From Halanaerobium praevalens DSM 2228 (GTDB lineage Bacteria; Bacillota; Halanaerobiia; Halanaerobiales; Halanaerobiaceae), in NCBI RefSeq assembly GCF_000165465.1, contig NC_017455.1:1736001-1800000 (forward strand): DNA of 64,000 bases, read 5' to 3'. Positions 57,507 to 64,000 of this stretch are shown here, one piece after another. Under the pieces are notes generated by a model that was not told where the DNA came from, did no database searches, and worked only from the letters and a program-made list of their open reading frames with translations. The first letter of the stretch is position 1. Each line of letters opens with the position of its first letter. The position numbers and the translations under genes were made by a program.

Positions 57507-58862
57507 TTAGATTAAAATTACTTCTGCTTTAAAATAGTCTTCTAGTTGATTATAATGTTCTCCTAAAAGATCATTACCATAATAATCATAAATAATTTGA
57601 GGTAAAATAATTCTTTCAATTTTTTGCTTAGAACTAGTTTTAATATTTTGAATTAAGTCTTGATTGCAAAGTAAACCAGCTGCTACAATTGAACCTCCAA
57701 AAAAATTATTTTTTGCTTTTATTAAATCTAAATTGTAATTGCTATTTAAATATTTGGCCAAAAATTCTCTGATAAAATCATAAGCTAGAACAGAAGTTAA
57801 AATTACTGTTGCTTTATTTTGAGCTTTTTTATAACTTTCTTTAATATAAGCCTCTAACTTTCTCTTTTTAGTCAAACTTAAATCATAAGACATAATTAGA
57901 CCTGAACTTTGTTCTTTTTCTTTAATCAATTTTATAACAAATTTTTCATTCCCGTTTTGACATAAAAGGATTGGGTTTTTAGCAGTTTTTATTTTATAAA
58001 AAGCATCAACTCGAGTTTTAACAGCTTGATGATTAACCTCTAAGATAATCATACCACTTTCTAAACCAACTGCATCTGCTGGAGAATTAGCTAAAACTGC
58101 TTTAATTTCAGCTTTTAATGTTTTTATTAATTGAGGTTCAATAATAATTGGATAAGAATAATTTTCTTTTTCAGATTTTATAAATTGATTTAATTTATAA
58201 TATTCTCCTTGGTCAAGAATTAAATTTTCCGCAGCAAAACTACTAAATCCTGGCATAAAAACTCTTAAACTTTGAGGTGGATATGATTCTAAAAAATCAA
58301 AACTAGCTTTTAAATATTTAAAGCCCTTTAAATGGTGCATTGAAACTATACTTGCTTCAAAATTTATTTCATTTTCTTTTAAAGCTGGAATTAATTTAAA
58401 AACATTTTTTGGTCTAGAATCATTCATTAAAAAAACCCGTTCGCTAGGAGCGGGGGCATTTAAAGAAATATTTAGTTCCAAAGGCTTTAAAGATTTAAAT
58501 AATTTTATTTTATTTAAGTCAACAAAAGAACCACTAGTGGTTATTTTAATTTCTATTTTCGGCCAGCGCTGACGCAGGTATTTAAGGATTTGATAAATAT
58601 TAGGGTGAACAAAAGGCTCTCCTTCAATAATTTTACTTGCAGACTCACCGATAAAAACTGGTTTTTGTGGATTTAAAAATTCAATCATAGTTTTAACTAA
58701 TTCAAAATCTAAATGGCCAAAACTATAAGTCTCTACTTCTGGTGGATTATTTTTATGACTACAAAAAATACAATTCAACTTACAAATTGAAGTTATTGGT
58801 AAAATATTATCTTCTCTAACTGTTTTAAATATAATTTCTTCTTTATTTTTCAATTTTATCAC
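57507..58862 (-). CDS. Radical SAM protein with internal PDZ-like segment and DUF512-like C-terminus
   Basis: A 451-aa predicted radical SAM protein. The cluster motif CKLNCIFC (C27, C31, C34) opens the domain. Residues about 255-310 read as a PDZ-like segment (NSPADAVGLESGMIILEVNHQAV). Residues 385-451 (AKNNFFGGSIVAAGLLCNQDL ... ERIILPQIIYD) match the DUF512 type. Standard DUF512 proteins place the PDZ first, so the order here is unusual. The function is unknown. It directly abuts tsaD and is last in the pro-tsa operon. Confidence 0.78.
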   Translation of the reverse strand: MIKLKNKEEIIFKTVREDNILPITSICKLNCIFCSHKNNPPEVETYSFGHLDFELVKTMIEFLNPQKPVFIGESASKIIEGEPFVHPNIYQILKYLRQRWPKIEIKITTSGSFVDLNKIKLFKSLKPLELNISLNAPAPSERVFLMNDSRPKNVFKLIPALKENEINFEASIVSMHHLKGFKYLKASFDFLESYPPQSLRVFMPGFSSFAAENLILDQGEYYKLNQFIKSEKENYSYPIIIEPQLIKTLKAEIKAVLANSPADAVGLESGMIILEVNHQAVKTRVDAFYKIKTAKNPILLCQNGNEKFVIKLIKEKEQSSGLIMSYDLSLTKKRKLEAYIKESYKKAQNKATVILTSVLAYDFIREFLAKYLNSNYNLDLIKAKNNFFGGSIVAAGLLCNQDLIQNIKTSSKQKIERIILPQIIYDYYGNDLLGEHYNQLEDYFKAEVILI

Positions 58863-59888
58863 CTATAATTTTAAAGATGGATCAGCACTCAGACTTAAAG
58901 GAGCAAAATCTTTTTCTAAATATTGATAATAGGCAACTGCTCCAATCATAGCAGCATTATCAGTACAAAGCTCTAAGGGTGGATAATAAAAATCTAAATT
59001 AAAGCTTTTTAATTTTTTACTTATTACTTTTCTTAATCTTTGATTTGCTGCTACTCCCCCTGATAAAACAACACTCTGCACTTCATAATTCTCTACTGCC
59101 TTAATTAAATTAGCAACTAAACTGTCTACGACAGCTGCTTGGAAACTAGCTGCTAAATCATTTTTATCGATTCTATTTCCTCGCTGATCTTCATTATTAA
59201 CATAATTCATAACAGCCGTTTTTAAGCCGCTAAAACTAAAATTATAACTATTGCCTAAATCAGCTCTCGGAAAATCTATAGACTCTGGATCACCTCTAAG
59301 AGCTGCTTTTTCAATCTCTGGTCCTCCAGGATAGCCTAAACCTAAAAAACGAGAAATTTTATCAAAAGCTTCTCCAGCTGCATCATCTATAGTTTTGCCT
59401 AAAATTTTATAGCCTCTTAAATTTTCAAAATATAATAAATTACTATGACCTCCAGAAATAGTTAAACAAATAAGCGGCTTTTTAATTTTAGGATTAGCAA
59501 TGAAATTAGCATAAATATGACCAACAATATGATTAACACCAATTAAAGGTATATCTAAAGCTAAAGAAATAGTTTTAGCTGCAGTTAAAGTAACTAATAA
59601 GCCACCAACTAAGCCTGGGCCATAAGTAGCAGCTACAGCATCTAAATCTTCAAATTTAAGGCCTGCTTCAGCTAAAGCTTGATCAATTACAGGTAATAAA
59701 AGCTCTAAATGTTTGCGTGAGGCAATTTCAGGCACTACTCCCCCAAACTTTTTGTGCAAATCAACCTGAGATGAAACTACATTTGCTAATACTTCTAATC
59801 CGTTTTTGTTAATTGAAGCTGCTGTCTCATCACAAGAACTTTCTAAAGCCAAAATATAAATATCTTCTGTCTTATTTTTTATTTTCAC
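58863..59888 (-). CDS. tsaD: tRNA N6-adenosine threonylcarbamoyltransferase TsaD
   Basis: Transfers threonylcarbamoyl to A37 of ANN-decoding tRNAs with TsaB and TsaE. The Fe/Zn-site motif NHIVGH, the ISGGHSNLLY and DDAAGEAFDK blocks, and SGGVAAN near residue 270 are clear. The frame is open to 59972, but GTG 59888 with 8-nt spacing from GGGAG gives the normal length (341 aa). It overlaps tsaB by 17 bp. No rimI gene is inserted between tsaB and tsaD, unlike many Firmicutes. Confidence 0.96.
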   Translation of the reverse strand: MKIKNKTEDIYILALESSCDETAASINKNGLEVLANVVSSQVDLHKKFGGVVPEIASRKHLELLLPVIDQALAEAGLKFEDLDAVAATYGPGLVGGLLVTLTAAKTISLALDIPLIGVNHIVGHIYANFIANPKIKKPLICLTISGGHSNLLYFENLRGYKILGKTIDDAAGEAFDKISRFLGLGYPGGPEIEKAALRGDPESIDFPRADLGNSYNFSFSGLKTAVMNYVNNEDQRGNRIDKNDLAASFQAAVVDSLVANLIKAVENYEVQSVVLSGGVAANQRLRKVISKKLKSFNLDFYYPPLELCTDNAAMIGAVAYYQYLEKDFAPLSLSADPSLKL

Positions 59889-60603
59889 TATTTCCACTCC
59901 CGTATTTCTGTTCCCAATTAATTTCTGCTTGAGTTTTTTTAAGATAAGCAGGTTTAAGCTGATAAATATCATCTTTTTGATCTAATTCAATATAGTTTTG
60001 ACCTAATCTAGCTAAAACTGCTGCCCGAGGAAAATTATTTTCAGCTGCAGTAGTTTTGATTTTAAAATCATTTGCTCTTAAAACTTTAGCAACTGCTGCT
60101 GTCTTTTCTCCGACAATAGCAATTTCTTTATTTTGATAAGCACTTAAAATTTCAGGTAATTTTTTAATTTCAGTACTTGCTGCCTTTTTTAGCTCTATTA
60201 AAGAATTATTTTCTCTATTATTTAAATTATTATAAAAAGCATAATAGACTCTTTCTCTTCGAGCATCAAGTAAAGGCAAAATATATTTTGCCTCCAGACC
60301 AGCTGCTATAATTTCTAGAGTACTAACTCCTTTAACAGGAATAGAAAAGATTCTAGACAACATTTTAGCAGTTGTAATGCCAATTCTCAACCCAGTAAAA
60401 GAACCAGGGCCTGTAGCAACAGCAATTCCATCTAAGGCTTCAATTTCAATTTCTAAAAGCTGAAAAAATTGCTTAATTAATGGCAGCAGTTTTTCACTAT
60501 GTTTTCTCTTTAAACTTAAATTATATTCCCCTTTAAGCTGCCCTGAATCAATTAAACTTAATCCTAAAATATCGCTTGAAGTATCAATTGCCAAAATTAA
60601 CAT
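59872..60603 (-). CDS. tsaB: TsaB, threonylcarbamoyladenosine synthesis dimerisation partner
   Basis: A 243-aa inactive ASKHA-fold homologue of TsaD that pairs with it. It starts LILAIDTSSDILGLSL and has GIAVATGPGSFTGLRIG, TLEIIAAG and PLLDARRERVYYAFY. Length is normal. It overlaps tsaE by 7 bp and tsaD by 17 bp, so the three are tightly coupled. Confidence 0.94.
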   Translation of the reverse strand: MLILAIDTSSDILGLSLIDSGQLKGEYNLSLKRKHSEKLLPLIKQFFQLLEIEIEALDGIAVATGPGSFTGLRIGITTAKMLSRIFSIPVKGVSTLEIIAAGLEAKYILPLLDARRERVYYAFYNNLNNRENNSLIELKKAASTEIKKLPEILSAYQNKEIAIVGEKTAAVAKVLRANDFKIKTTAAENNFPRAAVLARLGQNYIELDQKDDIYQLKPAYLKKTQAEINWEQKYGSGNSENKK

Positions 60604-61067
60604 TCTTTATTCAACCTTTCTATTATCAATTTACTTTGTTCTCCTTCTCCTCTAACTACTATTTTTCTTTTTTGAGCAGCTATTTTAGTGATTTCTATAA
60701 AAATAAAATCAGCTGGGATAAGGGCTAAGGCTAAATCGGGCCATTCTATAAAGATTACTGCTTCTCGATCTAAATAATCTTCAAAGCCAATATCTAATAG
60801 TTGATCACTCTGCTCTAAGCGATAAAGATCCATATGAATGATCTCAGTTTCAGCTTGATATTCTTGGATTAAATTAAAAGTTGGGCTTGTCACATCATCT
60901 TGATAGCCAAGTTCTGCCGCTGCTGCTTTAGTAATTAATGTTTTACCTGTACCAAGCTCACCTTTGAGCAAAATTAAAGCTGGACTTGTAATTAAATTAG
61001 CTAATTTAGCTGCAAATTTTTTAGTCTCTGCTTCTGAATCTGTAATTAAATCATAAATTGCAGCCAT
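60597..61067 (-). CDS. tsaE: TsaE, ATPase of the threonylcarbamoyladenosine complex
   Basis: A 156-aa P-loop ATPase that drives TsaB-TsaD turnover. Motifs: Walker A KGELGTGKTLITK, TSPTFNLIQEY, the Walker B-like IIHMDLYRL and IFIEWPD. Length is normal. It starts directly after proC (no gap), linking tRNA modification to the proline operon. Confidence 0.94.
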   Translation of the reverse strand: MAAIYDLITDSEAETKKFAAKLANLITSPALILLKGELGTGKTLITKAAAAELGYQDDVTSPTFNLIQEYQAETEIIHMDLYRLEQSDQLLDIGFEDYLDREAVIFIEWPDLALALIPADFIFIEITKIAAQKRKIVVRGEGEQSKLIIERLNKEC

Positions 61068-61871
61068 TTAATTTCCCAGCTCCTCTGAACGCTCTGCTGC
61101 AGCTTTAACAGCTTTAATAACCGTTGAACGGAAGCTATTTGCCTCTAGCTCAGCTAATCCAGTAATTGTGGTTCCAGCAGGAGAAGCCACCATATCTTTT
61201 AATTCAGCTGGATGTTTAGCTGATTTCAAAACCATTTCTGCTCCACCTTTAACAGTTTGAGCAGCTAATTTAAGGGCTGTTTTACGATCAAGACCTTTTA
61301 AAACTCCTGCATCAGCTAAAGCCTCAATAAAAAGATAGACAAAAGCTGGCCCACTTCCACTAAGCCCAGTAACTGCATCCATTTTATCTTCACTAATTTC
61401 TACTGTTTCTCCTAAAGCTCCAAATACTTTTTCAATAAAATCTTTTTCGTGAGGTTTAACTGTTTTAGAATAATAAATTGCACTCATTCCAGAAGCAACT
61501 AAAGCTGGAGTATTCGGCATAACTCGAACTATTTTGGCTTTTTCTCCAAAATATTGACTAAAGAGAGATTTTTTTATACCAGCAGCTACAGAAACAATAA
61601 TCTTATCTTTAGAATCATTTTTTATTTCTTCTAAAACTTTCCTTATAATTTGCGGTTTAACAGCTAAAATAATAAGATCAGCCTTTGCTACTGCCTGAAG
61701 ATTATCAGCAACAACTTTTGTTTTAGAAAACCTAGCTTCTAATTCAAAGTTCGGATCTGAAACTTTTTTATCTGCTACTATAATTTTTTCAGCTTTAATT
61801 ACATCTTTTTCTAAAATACCACTTAAAATAGCTTTACCCATATTTCCAAAACCAATAATTGCTAAGTTCAC
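61068..61871 (-). CDS. proC: Pyrroline-5-carboxylate reductase
   Basis: Last enzyme of proline synthesis, using NAD(P)H. It starts with a Rossmann motif (IIGFGNMGKAILSG), followed by VKPQIIRKVL, RVMPNTPALV, GLSGSGPAFVYLFIEA and SPAGTTITGL. At 267 aa it has normal length. It follows proA by 16 bp, giving the proB-proA-proC order. Confidence 0.97.
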   Translation of the reverse strand: MNLAIIGFGNMGKAILSGILEKDVIKAEKIIVADKKVSDPNFELEARFSKTKVVADNLQAVAKADLIILAVKPQIIRKVLEEIKNDSKDKIIVSVAAGIKKSLFSQYFGEKAKIVRVMPNTPALVASGMSAIYYSKTVKPHEKDFIEKVFGALGETVEISEDKMDAVTGLSGSGPAFVYLFIEALADAGVLKGLDRKTALKLAAQTVKGGAEMVLKSAKHPAELKDMVASPAGTTITGLAELEANSFRSTVIKAVKAAAERSEELGN

Positions 61872-61887
61872 TTAAGCTTCCTCCTTT

Positions 61888-63144
61888 TTATTCTCTAATC
61901 TGACCATTACCCATAATTATATATTTAGTTGTAGTCAATTCTTTTAAACCCATTGGTCCTCGAGCATGAAGCTTTTGGGTGCTAATTCCAGTCTCTGCAC
62001 CTAAACCAAATTCTGAGCCATCTGTAAAACGAGTTGAAGCATTAATATAAACTGCTGCTGCATCAATATCATCTAAAAATGAGAGGGCAGTAGTATAATT
62101 TTCAGTTATTATAGCCTCAGAGTGTTTAGTTCCATAAGAATAAATATGTTCTACAGCTTCTTCATAATTATCTACAATTTTAACAGCCATAATATAATCT
62201 AAAAATTCTTTTTCATAATCTGCTTCAGTTGCTTCTTTAATCTTCGGTACAAGTTCTCTAGTTTTTTTACAACCTCTTAATTCAACCTCACTTTCAGCAA
62301 AAATACGGGCCATCTCAGGTAAAAAATCAGCTGCAATCTCTTGATCAATAAGCAATGTTTCAGCTGAATTACAGACGGCGGGGCGAGAATATTTAGCATT
62401 AAATACTATTTTTTTAGCTTTAGTAAAATCTGCCTCCTTATTTACATAAACATGGCAATTACCCACTCCAGTTTCAATTACAGGTACTTTTGATTCATTA
62501 ACTACTTTTTGAATCAAACCGGCTCCACCACGAGGAATTAAAACATCTAAATAATCATTTAAAGTAAATAAAATATCTACTGCCTTCCGATCAGTTGTCT
62601 CAATCAACTGTACAGCTTCTTGAGCCAAACCAGCAGCTTTTAAACCAGACTGAATAATCTTAGTTAAAATTTTATTTGAATTGAAAGCATTTGAGCCTCC
62701 GCGTAAAATAACACTATTACCTGATTTTAAACACAGACCAGCTACATCAACTGTAACATTAGGGCGCGCCTCATAAATAATTCCGATTACACCTAAGGGA
62801 ACTCTTTTCTTTCCTATTTGCAATCCATTTGGTCTTTTCCACATTTGAGGTATTTCTCCAATTGGATCTTCTTGAGCAGCAACTTCTCTGAGACCTAAAG
62901 CCATTGACTCAATTCTAGCTTCAGTTAATTTAAGCCGATCTAAAAGTGCCTTTGTTAAACCATTATTTTGACCCTTAATCATATCTTTTTCATTAATTTC
63001 TAGTATTTCATTTTTCCTTGCCAAAAGTTTATCAGCAATCAAATTTAAAGCTTTATTTTTCTCTTTAGTTCCAGCTTTTGCTAACTGACGCGAACTTATT
63101 TGAGCTGCTTTGGCCTGTACAATCAAATTTTCTCTAAGACTCAC
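61888..63144 (-). CDS. proA: Glutamate-5-semialdehyde dehydrogenase
   Basis: Reduces gamma-glutamyl phosphate to the semialdehyde with NADPH. Motifs: IYEARPNVTVD, GGSNAFNSN, the catalytic Cys in RPAVCNSAETLL and the C-terminal GRxxxG-like LHARGPMGLKELTT. At 418 aa it has normal length. Its start lies 11 bp inside the end of proB, so translation is coupled. Confidence 0.97.
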   Translation of the reverse strand: MSLRENLIVQAKAAQISSRQLAKAGTKEKNKALNLIADKLLARKNEILEINEKDMIKGQNNGLTKALLDRLKLTEARIESMALGLREVAAQEDPIGEIPQMWKRPNGLQIGKKRVPLGVIGIIYEARPNVTVDVAGLCLKSGNSVILRGGSNAFNSNKILTKIIQSGLKAAGLAQEAVQLIETTDRKAVDILFTLNDYLDVLIPRGGAGLIQKVVNESKVPVIETGVGNCHVYVNKEADFTKAKKIVFNAKYSRPAVCNSAETLLIDQEIAADFLPEMARIFAESEVELRGCKKTRELVPKIKEATEADYEKEFLDYIMAVKIVDNYEEAVEHIYSYGTKHSEAIITENYTTALSFLDDIDAAAVYINASTRFTDGSEFGLGAETGISTQKLHARGPMGLKELTTTKYIIMGNGQIRE

Positions 63145-64000
63145 TTTTATCTCCCCCTACAACCATATTATCTCGATGAATAACTTCACTTTTATTAAAA
63201 TAACCTAAAATCTCTTCAATCTTATTTGAATGAGCACCTTTAATCTTTTTTATTTCTTGAGCACTGTAATTAACAATACCCTTAGCAATTTTTTCTCTGC
63301 CTTGATTAATCAGAACTGGATCACCAGCTTTAAAATCACCCTCAACTTCAGTAATTCCACCAGGAAGTAAACTTTTTCCTCTTTTAAGCAAAGCTGCAGC
63401 TGCTCCCTGATCAATAATCAATTTTCCTGCTGCTGGTAAATTAAAATTTAACCATTGCTTTCTTTTAGACAACCGCTCTTGAGCAGTTAAAAAAGTTGTC
63501 CCAATATTAGATTCATTATTTTCAGCCATCTCAACTATTTTTAAAAGTGAATTTTTTTTCGCTCCAGGACCAATAATCATCATTACCCCTGAGTTAATAG
63601 CAATTTTGGCAGCCTCAATTTTAGTCTCCATACCTCCAGTTCCAACTTTACTTCCTTTACCACCTGCCATTTTCTCTATTTCAGCAGTGATATTTTCTAC
63701 CTTAGAAATAAGTTTTACATTCTCATAATCTCCATTTGGATTAGCATTATAAAGTCCATTAACATCAGATAAATTAATCAATAAATCAGCTTCTACTAAG
63801 CCAGCTACTCTAGCTGATAAAGTATCATTATCACCAACTTTAATCTCATTTGTAACAATAGTATCATTTTCATTAATAATTGGAATTACTTCATGCTCAA
63901 TTAAATTTTCTAAAGTATTAAAAGCATTTAAATAACGATTTCTATTTTCAAGATCACTTGAAGTTAATAAAATTTGAGCACATTTTGCTCCATATTGTCT
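63134..64000 (-). CDS. proB: Glutamate 5-kinase (5' part beyond the window)
   Basis: Phosphorylates glutamate as the first step of proline synthesis and is usually feedback-inhibited by proline. The frame is open to the end of the window (288 residues visible). Visible parts are GAKCAQILLTSS, INENDTIVTNE, KVGDNDTLSARVAGLVEADLL, the GTGGMETKIEAA loop and a C-terminal PUA domain (about the last 80 residues, from PGGITEVEGDF). The TTG at 63781 is inside the conserved region and is not a start. About 80 N-terminal residues are missing. Confidence 0.96.
   Translation of the reverse strand, partial: RQYGAKCAQILLTSSDLENRNRYLNAFNTLENLIEHEVIPIINENDTIVTNEIKVGDNDTLSARVAGLVEADLLINLSDVNGLYNANPNGDYENVKLISKVENITAEIEKMAGGKGSKVGTGGMETKIEAAKIAINSGVMMIIGPGAKKNSLLKIVEMAENNESNIGTTFLTAQERLSKRKQWLNFNLPAAGKLIIDQGAAAALLKRGKSLLPGGITEVEGDFKAGDPVLINQGREKIAKGIVNYSAQEIKKIKGAHSNKIEEILGYFNKSEVIHRDNMVVGGDKSES

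Overview
The window is AT-rich, gene-dense chromosomal DNA from an anaerobic, fermentative member of the Firmicutes. It best fits the order Halanaerobiales (Halanaerobium-like), which is an inference from gene content. Supporting points are a Bacillus/Clostridium-type core (GatCAB, PcrA-LigA, TRAP, long pyruvate kinase, CIRCE-controlled groESL), [FeFe]-hydrogenases, pyruvate phosphate dikinase, and a signal-peptide beta-barrel protein ending in a C-terminal Phe, which suggests an outer membrane (Halanaerobiales are diderm). Nearly all genes are on the minus strand; the exceptions are folD, an nfu-type gene, a MATE exporter and hflX. I saw no rRNA, tRNA, CRISPR array, insertion sequence or prophage.

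Layout by plus coordinate. 1-7.6 kb: 3' part of folD, a YwlG-family protein, an unrecognised protein, a phosphoesterase-like protein, a TIGR01212 radical SAM protein, a PHP phosphoesterase and a polar amino-acid ABC transporter with a near-consensus promoter inside an inverted repeat. 7.7-11 kb: a TRAP (mtrB), small protein, pfkA, pyk operon. 11-20.6 kb: dnaE, nfu, YlbF, YfcE-type phosphoesterase, FmdB, rlmD, MATE exporter, ArsR regulator, NUDIX. 20.6-28.6 kb: a GIY-YIG protein, pcrA, ligA, gatC, gatA, gatB operon. 28.7-33.6 kb: a five-gene [FeFe]-hydrogenase signalling cassette. 34-39.9 kb: hflX, hslO, comB-like, recJ. 40-45.6 kb: a compact module of two UvrD/AddB-like proteins and a separate Fe-S PD-(D/E)XK nuclease, resembling a split AddAB. 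45.8-57.4 kb: 1-Cys peroxiredoxin, FAD oxidoreductase, outer-membrane protein, YerC, guaA, ppdK with its regulator, groEL and groES. 57.5-64 kb: a proB-proA-proC-tsaE-tsaB-tsaD-radical SAM operon, with proB cut by the window end.

The genes link up in several ways. PfkA, Pyk, PPDK and the PPDK regulator form an ATP/PPi-responsive PEP-pyruvate node. The hydrogenase cassette pairs a group B-like enzyme with a PAS-bearing sensory-type hydrogenase, two thioredoxin-like [2Fe-2S] proteins and a SpoIIE-type phosphatase, which looks like a redox or H2 sensing pathway ending in Ser/Thr dephosphorylation. The AddAB-like module lies beside recJ and may process DNA ends. The two strongest candidates for little-described biology are the hydrogenase cassette and the split AddAB-like module. 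A further unusual signal is two promoters followed directly by a hairpin and U-run at the predicted 5' end of the transcript.
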